A stretch of DNA of 12,068 bases from Methanoculleus sp. UBA208 (GTDB lineage: Archaea > Halobacteriota > Methanomicrobia > Methanomicrobiales > Methanoculleaceae): positions 24,889-36,956 of the forward strand of contig NZ_DAFZ01000045.1 in the NCBI RefSeq assembly GCF_002498065.1. Direction: 5' to 3'. The notes beneath the pieces are model-generated. The model was not told where the DNA came from. It searched no databases and saw nothing but the letters and a program-made list of their open reading frames with translations. The translations under genes and the position numbers were made by a program. Shown here piece after piece: positions 1 through 7,558 of this stretch. Each line of letters begins with the position of its first letter. The stretch's first letter is position 1.

Positions 1-1
1 G

Positions 2-1486
2 GAGAGCGAGGAGCGCTACCGGCGGCTCTTCGAGGACGACCTCACCGGGGACTTCCTCACCGGCGCGGATGGCCGGATACTCGCCTGCAACCCGGCGTTC
101 GTCAGAATGTTCGAGTTTGCCTCCATAGAAGACGCACTGGAAACTGATATCCGGGACCTCTACGAAGACCCCGGGGACCGGGACCGGCTCCTCGCACGCC
201 TCCAGAGGGAGGGGAAGATCGAGAACGAGGGCCGGACCCGCAAGCGCCGGGACGGCACCCGTATCCATGTCGTGGAGAACATGGTCGGGCGCTTTGGTCC
301 TGACGGCGAACTGATCGAGACCCAGGGTTACGTCTACGACGACTCGGAGCGTAAACGGGCGGAGGAGGCTCTCCGGGAGAGTGAGGAGCGTTTCCGGGCG
401 GTTCTCGAAAACTCGCTCGACGCGGCCTACCGGCGCAGCCTGCAGGCCGACCGCTACGACTACATGAGCCCGGTCGTCGAGGAGATCCTCGGCTTCACCC
501 CGGAGGAGATGGCTGCGATGAGCCTTGAGGAGGTCATGGGCCGCGTCCATCCCGACGACCGTCCGCCGGTTGAAGCGGAGCTGACCTCTGCCGCCGCCTC
601 GGGCAGGGGGCTCCTCATGTACCGGTTCCGGGCGAAAGACGGCCGGTATCGCTGGCTCGAAGACCATTTCACCGTGATCCGCGATTCGAGCGGCCGACCG
701 CTCTACCGGGGCGGGATCGTCCGCGACGTCACCGAGCGGAGGCGGGCTGAGGAAGAAATCAAGCGCCACGCGGCCGAGCTCGCCCGGATCCACCGGGACC
801 TCGAGTCCGCCCACCGGGAGGCGAACCTCTACCTGGATATCCTGACCCACGACATCGGGAACACCGAGAACGTCTCGAATCTCTATGCCGAACTGCTCAT
901 CGACTCCGTGAAGGGGGAGGCGGCCTGTTACACGGCGAGCCTGAAGCGGAGCATAGCAAAGAGCATCGAGATCCTCGGGACCGTCTCGAAGATCCGGCGG
1001 ATTCACGCCGGGCCGCCTCTCCTCCGGCCGACGGATCTCGACGCGGTCATCAGGGCGGAGACCGGCCACTTCCCGAACATCTCCATCTCCTACGAGGGTG
1101 TTCCCCGGCAGGTCCTTGCCGACGACCTCCTTCCCGAGGTCTTCACGAACCTGATCAGCAACGCCGTAAAGCACGGCGGATCCGGCGTCGCCGTAGCCGT
1201 CAGGACGGAAGAAGAGGACGGTTTCGTCCGGGTGACGGTCGCGGATACCGGCCGGGGCGTCCCGGACGATCAGAAAGAGGAGATATTCCATCGCTACGAG
1301 AAGAAGCAGCGGGGCGTGGGCGAGGGGCTCGGGCTGTATCTCGTGCAGATCCTCATCGACCGCTACGGCGGCCGGATCTGGGTCGAAGACCGGGTATCGG
1401 GCCGTTCCGAGGAGGGGGCGGCGTTTGTGTTCACGCTCCGGCAAGCGGACGGCGACGGTGCGAAGGGTGCCGTGCCGGGGCGGTAG
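2..1486 (+). CDS. PAS-PAS sensor histidine kinase, 5'-truncated by window edge
   Basis: This is a cytosolic-looking sensor kinase that should autophosphorylate on histidine and pass the phosphate to an unseen response regulator. The frame is open from base 2 with no stop, so the true start lies to the left; an ATG at 107 falls inside the first PAS domain and is not the start. Numbering codons from base 2, there is a partial PAS domain (about 1-110), then a 'SEERFRAVLENS' start of a second PAS (about 126-245) ending in the PAC-like 'GGIVRDVTERRRAEEE' linker, and then a helical region. The phosphoacceptor box 'DILTHDIGN' puts the histidine at about 283. The HATPase domain shows an N box 'NLISNAVKH' (Asn about 387), G1 'DTGRG' (415-419) and G2 'GVGEGLGLYLV' (438-448). 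No membrane segment is visible. The ligand of the PAS domains is unknown. The C-terminal 15 residues are low-complexity. Confidence 0.93.
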   Translation, partial: ESEERYRRLFEDDLTGDFLTGADGRILACNPAFVRMFEFASIEDALETDIRDLYEDPGDRDRLLARLQREGKIENEGRTRKRRDGTRIHVVENMVGRFGPDGELIETQGYVYDDSERKRAEEALRESEERFRAVLENSLDAAYRRSLQADRYDYMSPVVEEILGFTPEEMAAMSLEEVMGRVHPDDRPPVEAELTSAAASGRGLLMYRFRAKDGRYRWLEDHFTVIRDSSGRPLYRGGIVRDVTERRRAEEEIKRHAAELARIHRDLESAHREANLYLDILTHDIGNTENVSNLYAELLIDSVKGEAACYTASLKRSIAKSIEILGTVSKIRRIHAGPPLLRPTDLDAVIRAETGHFPNISISYEGVPRQVLADDLLPEVFTNLISNAVKHGGSGVAVAVRTEEEDGFVRVTVADTGRGVPDDQKEEIFHRYEKKQRGVGEGLGLYLVQILIDRYGGRIWVEDRVSGRSEEGAAFVFTLRQADGDGAKGAVPGR

Positions 1487-1503
1487 CGGAGAGGAGAAAG
1501 AGC

Positions 1504-1517
1504 GGGTGCGTGAGGGG
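1504..1517 (+). repeat. 14-bp direct repeat, copy 1 (downstream of the kinase gene)
   Basis: GGGTGCGTGAGGGG lies 18 bases after the kinase stop codon. An identical copy is at 3860-3873, downstream of the phosphatase gene. Both copies follow a purine-rich GGAGA/AGAAG stretch. The function is unknown. Chance is possible in such GC-rich DNA. Confidence 0.45.
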
Positions 1518-1542
1518 AGCGGTTCGTTTCCTCCCGGGATGC

Positions 1543-1563
1543 CTGTCTGTTTTATTCGGACAG
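1543..1563 (+). terminator. Stem-loop with T-rich loop between the kinase and phosphatase genes
   Basis: CTGTCTG (1543-1549) pairs with CGGACAG (1557-1563) over 7 bp, including one G-U pair, around a TTTTATT loop. It is 57 bases past the kinase stop and 80 bases before the next ATG. It could be a 3' end structure of the kinase mRNA. The T-rich loop could equally be part of a promoter for the next gene. No T-run follows the stem, so a terminator call is weak. Confidence 0.3.
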
Positions 1564-1642
1564 CTGCCGCCCGACAGCGTTTCAGGTTGTTAGCGAGGCG
1601 AGCACTCAATACAGAACGCATATCATCCTCTCCCTGCGAACA

Positions 1643-3793
1643 ATGATACTGATGAGCCAGGGGGAGCGGGAGCACCGCCGGATCGGGATCTCGGTCCGGA
1701 CCAAGATCCTCCTTGTATTCCTGGCTCTCTCCACGGCAGCCCTTCTCCTCGCCGGAACTCTTGCCCTCGTGCAGGTGGACGACGTCGGCCGGTATGCGCT
1801 TGAACGGAGCACCGATCTCGGGAATCGCGCGATGAACGACAGTACCGCTGCACTTGAGCGCAACGCCGAGGAGTCGCTTCTGCGGCTTGCGCAGGATCAG
1901 GCCTACATCAGCAACACTGCCTTCGAAGAGGTGAGCGGGGACCTCGAGGTCATGGCACGCTACGCCGCAACCATCATGGAGACCCCCTCCATGGCCCGGC
2001 CGCGGCATTTCTACCCTCAGGACGAAGAGCCTGAGGATCGGCGTGCAGCCTCCGTTCTCTTCCTCGCGGCCGGAGTCGAGGGCGACCTCCTCGAGGAGGA
2101 GCGGAACGCCGCGGGAATGATGGAAGACCTCTTTATCCCCATCTCCGCGACGAACCGGCACCTGGCGAACGTCTACGTAGGGACCGGCTCCGGGATGGCG
2201 ATGATCTACCCCTGGACGACCGGCCTCGATACCGGTTTCGATCCCCGGCTCAGGAGCTGGTTTTCGCAGGCGGCCGGGACGGGAGGAACGGTCTGGTCCG
2301 AGCCGTACGTCGACCTTCTCGGGCACGGCCTGATGGTGACCTGCTCGCGGCCGGTCTACGATGCCGGGAGGGGCTGGCTCTGGGTGGTCGGTGCGGACGT
2401 CACGATCGAGACGATCAACCAGCAGATCATCGGCACCCAGGTTGGCGACCGGGGCTATGCCATGCTGATCGACCGGCACGGGAACGTCGTCAGCCGGCCC
2501 GGCCTAACCTCGGGGGATATGCGGTGGGACGAGTCGTTCGTCACCGAGAACCTCCTCGCGAGCGAGAACCCCGACCTGGTCGCGGTTGCCGGGAAGATGG
2601 TCGCGGGGGAGACGGGGGTCGCCCGGGTCGGGTTCGACGACGGCGAACGGTTCGTCGCGTATGCTCCCGTCCGGAGCGTGAACTGGAGCGTCGGGGTGGT
2701 GATGCCGGTCGACGAGGTGCTCGCGCCGATCCGGACGACCCGGGAGAGTATCCTCTCGGCATCGGAGGATACCGCGATGCACATCAGCAGCCAGCAGGAT
2801 CGGATGAAGACGGTCTTTACCGGGGCGTTTCTCGCCCTGCTCGTTGTCGTCGCCCTCCTGACCCTCGCCGTCACCCGGCACATCACCCGGCCTATTGAGG
2901 AGTTGCAGAAGGGTTCCGAGGCCATAGGGAGAGGCGATCTCACATGCCGGGTGAACGTGGAGACCGGGGACGAGTTCGAGGACCTTGCCCGTTCCTTCAA
3001 CCGGATGGCAACCGAGCTCCGGGGGCATATCGAGGATCTCCGGCGGACGACTGCGGAGAAGGAGCGGATAGCAAAGGAGCTCGAGATAGCAAAGGAGATC
3101 CAGCAGAGCATTCTGCCCGAGTCCGCGCCGGTGCTTCCCGGGTTCGACCTCGCGGGCTTCAACCTCTCCGCACAGGAGGTGGGCGGCGACTTCTACGACT
3201 ACATCCCCGTCGGGGAAGGCTGCTGGGGCGTCGAGATCGCCGACGTATCGGGAAAAGGCGTTCCGGCCGCCCTGTTCATGGCGCTTTCCCGCACCCTCGT
3301 CCGGGCGAGCGCTTCGCAGAGCCTGGATCCCGCGGGGTCGATCCTCGAGGCGAACCGCTACATCTGCATGGATTCAAAGACCAGCATGTTCGTCACGCTC
3401 TTCTACGGCATCCTGGATACCCGGAAGAGAACGTTCTCCTACGTGAACGCGGGGCACAACCCCCCGCTCCTCTTCAGGGAGGGATCGAGCGAGGCGACCC
3501 TTCTCAAGGGCAAAGGCATCGCACTCGGGATCTTCGACGAGATCGAACTGGAACTCGTTGAACTCCAGTTGCACCCGGGCGATACGGTGGTCTTCTACAC
3601 CGACGGGGTGACCGAGGCCACGAACGAGCGTGACGAGGAGTACGGCATGGAGCGGCTTGCAGCGCTCATCTCAGGGCTGCTGGACCGCGGGGCACGGGAG
3701 ATCATCGACGCAATCGTTGAGGATGTCACCGCCCATGCCGGGAACCAGCCGCAGTTCGACGATATCACCCTGGTGGTGCTGAAGGTCGGGTGA
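1643..3793 (+). CDS. Membrane dCache-HAMP-SpoIIE/RsbU-type PP2C serine phosphatase
   Basis: This is a transmembrane receptor that probably senses an extracellular ligand and controls a cytoplasmic serine/threonine phosphatase. The 716 residues read as TM1 (about 21-43), a large extracytoplasmic Cache-type sensor (about 45-385, with 'WSEPYVD' near 218-224 and 'GYAMLIDRHGNVVSRP' near 271-286), TM2 (about 391-411), HAMP (about 411-465), a short coiled coil (465-485), and a SpoIIE domain (about 485-716). Phosphatase metal-site motifs are present: 'GGDFYDY' (514-520), 'ADVSGKGVPAAL' (533-544), 'NAGHNPP' (602-608), 'TDGVTEA' (653-659) and 'FDDITLVVL' (705-713). In bacteria, RsbU-type enzymes dephosphorylate STAS-domain antagonists in partner-switching; no STAS or RsbW-like partner is encoded here, so the substrate is unknown. 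No clear Shine-Dalgarno precedes ATG 1643; ATG 1652 is an in-frame alternative. It is codirectional with the kinase, 156 bases downstream. Confidence 0.92.
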   Translation: MILMSQGEREHRRIGISVRTKILLVFLALSTAALLLAGTLALVQVDDVGRYALERSTDLGNRAMNDSTAALERNAEESLLRLAQDQAYISNTAFEEVSGDLEVMARYAATIMETPSMARPRHFYPQDEEPEDRRAASVLFLAAGVEGDLLEEERNAAGMMEDLFIPISATNRHLANVYVGTGSGMAMIYPWTTGLDTGFDPRLRSWFSQAAGTGGTVWSEPYVDLLGHGLMVTCSRPVYDAGRGWLWVVGADVTIETINQQIIGTQVGDRGYAMLIDRHGNVVSRPGLTSGDMRWDESFVTENLLASENPDLVAVAGKMVAGETGVARVGFDDGERFVAYAPVRSVNWSVGVVMPVDEVLAPIRTTRESILSASEDTAMHISSQQDRMKTVFTGAFLALLVVVALLTLAVTRHITRPIEELQKGSEAIGRGDLTCRVNVETGDEFEDLARSFNRMATELRGHIEDLRRTTAEKERIAKELEIAKEIQQSILPESAPVLPGFDLAGFNLSAQEVGGDFYDYIPVGEGCWGVEIADVSGKGVPAALFMALSRTLVRASASQSLDPAGSILEANRYICMDSKTSMFVTLFYGILDTRKRTFSYVNAGHNPPLLFREGSSEATLLKGKGIALGIFDEIELELVELQLHPGDTVVFYTDGVTEATNERDEEYGMERLAALISGLLDRGAREIIDAIVEDVTAHAGNQPQFDDITLVVLKVG

Positions 3794-3815
3794 CGGGGGC
3801 CTGGCGTTCCCCGTC
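3792..3815 (+). terminator. GC-rich hairpin at the phosphatase stop codon
   Basis: GACGGGG (3792-3798) and CCCCGTC (3809-3815) form a perfect 7-bp stem with a 10-base loop, overlapping the TGA stop at 3791-3793. No T-run follows. It may mark or protect the mRNA 3' end, but this could be chance in GC-rich DNA. Confidence 0.3.
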
Positions 3816-3859
3816 CTGCTCCTGGAGGCGGATGCCGGGGCGGGAGAAGAAGGGAGAGG

Positions 3860-3873
3860 GGGTGCGTGAGGGG
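3860..3873 (+). repeat. 14-bp direct repeat, copy 2 (downstream of the phosphatase gene)
   Basis: This is identical to 1504-1517 and lies 66 bases after the phosphatase stop, again after a GGAGAAGAAGG purine stretch. It sits about 80 bases before cas6 and roughly marks the border between the GC-rich signalling genes and the CRISPR-Cas locus. Confidence 0.45.
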
Positions 3874-3943
3874 CATCGAACCTACCATAGAGTCGAAACC
3901 ACAATAGATGGGCATATCTCCCTGTACGATATAGACTTGAAGT

Positions 3944-3950
3944 AAGGTGA
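3944..3950 (+). promoter_or_regulatory. Shine-Dalgarno for cas6
   Basis: AAGGTGA ends 4 bases before the GTG at 3955 and matches the archaeal anti-SD complement (GGAGGTGATC) at GGTGA. It supports GTG 3955 as the cas6 start. Weak AT-rich elements (GCATATC near 3913-3919, GATATAG near 3929-3934) are the only TATA candidates upstream. Confidence 0.6.
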
Positions 3951-3954
3951 GATT

Positions 3955-4737
3955 GTGAGACTGCTTCTGAAACTCAGGGCGGAAGCCGACCAGAAAGATA
4001 TCTCCCTCGACTACAACAAACTGCAAGGGTTCGTCTATCGCCTGCTCCAGGAGAGCGACTACGCGAGCATTCATGACAAAGATGGCTACAAGTATTTCAG
4101 TTTCTCAAATATCTTCCCCTTCGGTGATATGGAGGCGGGCGACATTAGGAACTTTATCCTCGCCTCGCCGAACCGGAACGTGATCGAGAAAGTTGCCGGA
4201 CACTTGGCGACCTGTAAAGATAGCCCGATCCACATCGGTGATTGCTCGTTTTCTTTCTACCGCTTCGATAGCCTTGACCATGCTCTCCCTGCCGCTCCGG
4301 TAAGAATAGCCTCCGCAACACCGATTATCATCCGGATCCCCGAGTATAATTATGATCTTTATAACGTGCCGGCCGCTGAACGCAGATCCAGGTATGTTTA
4401 CTGGCGGCCAGCGATTTCCTTTGACGCTTTTGTCAAGCAACTCGCCGAGAATCTGGTCAAGAAATACAACGAGTATTACGGCACGGAGATAGCCACAGCA
4501 AACCTCTTCGAGCAATTTTTCTTCCGGAAACCGGTGCATACCCGGCTAATTGTCGAAGGAAAGAGTTACGGCGTTGCCGCAAGTATGTGGGAGTTCTCCT
4601 GGAGTTATATGAGTCCCGTCCAGAAACAGGTTATCAGATTCGGGTTGGACGCGGGCTTTGGGGAACGGAACAGTTTCGGATTTGGGTTTGTGAATGTCGT
4701 AAACCCACAGAAGACCGCTCGTTCTGCTACTCCGTAA
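3955..4737 (+). CDS. cas6: CRISPR pre-crRNA endoribonuclease Cas6
   Basis: Cas6 cuts the pre-crRNA within repeats and delivers mature crRNA to Cascade. At 260 aa it is of usual family size. The N-terminus 'MRLLLKLRAE' is the typical first ferredoxin-fold strand. 'IHDKDGYKYFSFSNIF' (39-54) is the conserved Cas6 stretch, with His40 the candidate catalytic residue. The C-terminal glycine-rich RNA-binding loop 'GFGERNSFGFGFV' (234-246) is the family hallmark. The GTG start is supported by both the SD and the expected N-terminus. The gene is transcribed separately from the interference operon, which ends against it tail to tail: its last 11 bases (4727-4737) overlap the end of cas3 on the other strand. 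Its GC content is visibly lower than that of the signalling genes to the left. Confidence 0.95.
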   Translation: MRLLLKLRAEADQKDISLDYNKLQGFVYRLLQESDYASIHDKDGYKYFSFSNIFPFGDMEAGDIRNFILASPNRNVIEKVAGHLATCKDSPIHIGDCSFSFYRFDSLDHALPAAPVRIASATPIIIRIPEYNYDLYNVPAAERRSRYVYWRPAISFDAFVKQLAENLVKKYNEYYGTEIATANLFEQFFFRKPVHTRLIVEGKSYGVAASMWEFSWSYMSPVQKQVIRFGLDAGFGERNSFGFGFVNVVNPQKTARSATP

Positions 4738-6931
4738 AGGCTTTCGGATCACGGTGCTCTATCAGCAACCCAAGGTTCCGGTTATATTCGGCGTTCACAA
4801 AGAGCATTCCCTCACTCGCAGAGATTCGGCCCTCATCCTTCAGCCTGTGGTACTGTCCCCGGCTGAGTGGGAGCGTGTACTGCATCGCCCCGTAGATGTC
4901 CCCTGCCTGGATAATGTCGAGATACTCGGTCCGGAACTTTTCCGGAACCGCCTCTATCGAGTTAAAAAGCCTGTAGAAATCGGACTCGCTCCGGTCTGCG
5001 TTTGAAAAAGGGGCGATTTCATCGATGACCCGTGTGAACGTTCTTTGGACGTCATGGAACTGCTTCTTATCCTCCCCAAAGCCGTTCTGGTAGATCCTAT
5101 CTGTCGCCTCCTGCATCACCCACTCGTGTAGCAAGTCCAGATCTGCGAGTTCGTCAAGCGTACGTGAGACAAGATAGTCATCATAGATGTACGTATCCTG
5201 CTCCGATCCCTTGGTAAAGACGTACACCCTGCAGATCCCGTTCTTCCGCTTTCTGTTGACCCGCCCGAACCGCTGAATCAGTGCATCGATGGGGGCCGGC
5301 TCACTGTAGCAGACATCATAATCGATATCAAGAGACACCTCTATCGCCTGTGTTCCGACAAGCAGGTCAAGTGAATTCACCTCCTCTTCTATCCGTTCCC
5401 TGTCGCCCAAGGTGAACCTCGAGTGCAGCAGCCCTGACCGGGGCTTAATCCCTTTGAGGCTGTCGTAAACCCTCTGGGCCTGCTTCACCGTGTTGCATAC
5501 GATAAGAACCCTCTCGTTACCCCGAAGCCGGTCCTTGATTTCGCCGATATGGTCGCAGATATCCCCGTCGAGAAGCGTACATGCATGTCGGGTATACCCA
5601 GAAAGTTCGTTTTTATCCATCGTCAGAATATTTGGGATATCGAGGGTCTCCGAAAAGAGCTTCTTAATAAACTCCGGCAACGTCGCCGACATAAGGAGGA
5701 TCTTCGCATCAAGTTCGTTCTTCGCGAATTCGCACATCGACAGGATGAGGCCGACAGTCCTCGCGTCATATGCGTGAATTTCGTCGAGAATGAATGCTCC
5801 CTGGTACATCTCCAGAAGACCCATCTCGTAACCCTTGATGGAGAAGAGGTGTTTCAGCGACTGGAACGGCGTCATTATCTTGTAGGGGCTATAGATCTTC
5901 TTTGCCACATCGCGTAGCCGTCTGGATTCGCTAGGGTCGTCGTACACCTTTGAGAGGTAGTAAGATGCTTTGCCATGGAGGAGCGAGACGCACCCTTCGT
6001 CGCTGTACCAAGGTGCGAGGCGCTTAGCAAGCCGCTGGTGCATGGCGTTGATGCTGGCCGTATACGGGAGCGAGTAGAATATCCTGTTCCCTCCGGCCCG
6101 GTTGAGGTTATTCGTCGCCCAGAAGAGTGCCGCTTCTGTCTTTCCTGACCCCGTTGGGGAGATGACGATAGCGTCCCCTTTTGTCTCCCGGCATCTCTCC
6201 TGGATGCTGGTGTAGGTTGGAAACGCAAACACCGTATCGAGCGACGGCAAGGGTTTGAGAACCTTCAGGACTCCCCCCGATGCTAGATAGTCACAGGTGT
6301 TGATGAACCCCTTTCCAAAGATTCCCACATATTTCAACCTTTGTTTGCACTTTTTGTCTTGGATACATCTAAGGGTCAAACGGAGGATCTGTTCCCATGA
6401 CTCTTTGGTATACCCGGTGAGATCAATCGGGGCAAGGGCCATGTGGTTCGTGATGCATCGGGCTGCAAGACGGGGATATTCGTTCTGAAACTTGGAGAGT
6501 TCTTGCAGGTTCGGTATGACCTCGGCAAGGTGCTCCTGGAACGTCGGCCCGTTGACAGGCTCGTCGTCGGAATCTGTGGTGTATCTGATGAGTTCATTGA
6601 GGTCTTTGTGGTGCGTGAGGACGAGTAACTTGATGATATTGATGATCTCAGTATCCGTGGCTGGCAGCGCACCCACAAACGGAACCGAGAGAATCTCGTG
6701 CCGGTAGTGCCACTGTTTCCGGCCATTCAGCCGGTCCTGAAATCCGGAAGCGGCCTTTCCGAAGTCATGGAAAAAGAGGGCACTGAAAACAGCCTCATAA
6801 AAGTCTGGATACCTGGTTCTTTGGTCGATGTCTGGGTAGCACTCCCGTAGCGATGAGAAGACACTGAGGCAGGCATGGGTGTGCGCCTCAAGCGTCTCCC
6901 CGTCACGTTTTGCTTTAATTGGAGAATTCAT
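4727..6931 (-). CDS. cas3: CRISPR-associated HD nuclease-helicase Cas3
   Basis: Cas3 is recruited by Cascade to the R-loop, then unwinds and degrades target DNA. This 734-aa protein carries both modules in the usual order. The HD nuclease (about 1-220) shows His17/His19, 'FHDFGKA' (His55-Asp56), 'HYRHE' (His78), 'THH' (His107/108) and 'NTCDYLAS' (Asp214). The SF2 helicase shows Walker A 'SPTGSGKTEAAL' (258-269), a DEIH box (383-386), motif III 'SAT' (415-417), 'GTQAIEVSLDID' (526-537) and motif VI 'QRFGRVNR' (553-560), followed by the C-terminal Cas3 region. All key residues looked for are present, so it should be active. It is the last gene of the minus-strand operon. Its ATG lies 17 bases inside the end of cas5, with no strong SD, suggesting translational coupling. 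Confidence 0.96.
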   Translation of the reverse strand: MNSPIKAKRDGETLEAHTHACLSVFSSLRECYPDIDQRTRYPDFYEAVFSALFFHDFGKAASGFQDRLNGRKQWHYRHEILSVPFVGALPATDTEIINIIKLLVLTHHKDLNELIRYTTDSDDEPVNGPTFQEHLAEVIPNLQELSKFQNEYPRLAARCITNHMALAPIDLTGYTKESWEQILRLTLRCIQDKKCKQRLKYVGIFGKGFINTCDYLASGGVLKVLKPLPSLDTVFAFPTYTSIQERCRETKGDAIVISPTGSGKTEAALFWATNNLNRAGGNRIFYSLPYTASINAMHQRLAKRLAPWYSDEGCVSLLHGKASYYLSKVYDDPSESRRLRDVAKKIYSPYKIMTPFQSLKHLFSIKGYEMGLLEMYQGAFILDEIHAYDARTVGLILSMCEFAKNELDAKILLMSATLPEFIKKLFSETLDIPNILTMDKNELSGYTRHACTLLDGDICDHIGEIKDRLRGNERVLIVCNTVKQAQRVYDSLKGIKPRSGLLHSRFTLGDRERIEEEVNSLDLLVGTQAIEVSLDIDYDVCYSEPAPIDALIQRFGRVNRKRKNGICRVYVFTKGSEQDTYIYDDYLVSRTLDELADLDLLHEWVMQEATDRIYQNGFGEDKKQFHDVQRTFTRVIDEIAPFSNADRSESDFYRLFNSIEAVPEKFRTEYLDIIQAGDIYGAMQYTLPLSRGQYHRLKDEGRISASEGMLFVNAEYNRNLGLLIEHRDPKAFTE

Positions 6932-7556
6932 GGAGATGGACGCCTAGGTTCCTCTCTGGATCCAAGTATCCAAACGAAATCGTCTGCGGCGAATCCACGA
7001 TGCAATAGGGCATCACCTTCAGCGGTCTTCGTTCGGCCTCATCGGTGAAGTCAGACGGCAGGGAGACTACCTGCCCGGGGATATCGCCGGTGAACGGAAC
7101 AATCGTGTTCCGAATCTCGACATTTTCTTGTTCGATGAGCGTGACTGTGTCCACCGCCTCCACCCAAGCAAGGTCGGACTGCCGCCCTAGAAGGAGGTTG
7201 TAGCGGGGTCGTGTGAGGTAATCCTCAAATGCCATGTCGGTAAGATAGAGGGTCAGCGTGCAGTTGTAGAGGAACTCCCGGTTGACGATATCTGTGCCGC
7301 GGAACAAGGTGGGTATGACCTTCGTTTCATTCCCGTAGATACGAATTCGTTCGAGATCGAGACCCGCCCCCTCCGCAACGAAGTCATACCCGATTCGAAG
7401 GTCGTGCAGGTGCACTTTCTCCCCCTTTGCAGCCGACAGGAGCCCATAGACCGTTGAGATCGGGGGGACCCGATATGTCGGTTGATATCCAACCATGAAC
7501 ATCGGGTAACGAAAGGATGCGGTCATCGCGCGTATTGTAGCACGGAGAACTTCCAT
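6915..7556 (-). CDS. cas5: Cascade subunit Cas5, type I-B (Cas5t-like)
   Basis: Cas5 is a RAMP protein that holds the 5' handle of the crRNA and joins the large subunit to the Cas7 backbone. The 213-aa length is usual. The N-terminal signature is present: 'ATIRAMTASFRYP' (6-18), then 'YRVPPISTVYGLLSAAKG' (28-45), matching the Cas5 pattern sFR-P-x(n)-P-P-x-S-T-x-x-G-L-L-x-A-x-G. I assign it to the Tneap/I-B type from its neighbours, which are Cst1 and Cst2. It is not the I-C Cas5d type that acts as a crRNA nuclease, because a Cas6 is present. It starts 2 bases after the cas7 stop and ends 17 bases inside cas3, so it belongs to one tightly packed operon. Confidence 0.93.
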   Translation of the reverse strand: MEVLRATIRAMTASFRYPMFMVGYQPTYRVPPISTVYGLLSAAKGEKVHLHDLRIGYDFVAEGAGLDLERIRIYGNETKVIPTLFRGTDIVNREFLYNCTLTLYLTDMAFEDYLTRPRYNLLLGRQSDLAWVEAVDTVTLIEQENVEIRNTIVPFTGDIPGQVVSLPSDFTDEAERRPLKVMPYCIVDSPQTISFGYLDPERNLGVHLHEFSN

Positions 7557-7558
7557 TC

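Noticed and set aside
1532..1539. TCCCGGGA palindrome as an operator
   Set aside because: An 8-bp GC-rich palindrome is expected by chance here, and it does not sit at a clear promoter.
1425..1646. 73-codon plus-strand frame spanning the kinase end and the intergenic gap
   Set aside because: It overlaps the kinase C-terminus in another frame, has no SD, and has an Arg-rich composition typical of a shadow frame.
2455..3162. 235-codon open frame on the minus strand opposite the phosphatase gene
   Set aside because: It lies wholly opposite well-conserved HAMP and SpoIIE coding sequence, is Arg/Ser-rich, and shows no domain. Such frames are expected in GC-rich DNA.
3595..4074. 159-codon minus-strand frame across the phosphatase-cas6 gap
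   Set aside because: It is antisense to both genes, has a proline-rich low-complexity middle, and has no recognisable family features.
5549..5917. 122-codon plus-strand frame opposite cas3
   Set aside because: It lies opposite the conserved helicase motifs of Cas3 and no independent signal supports it.
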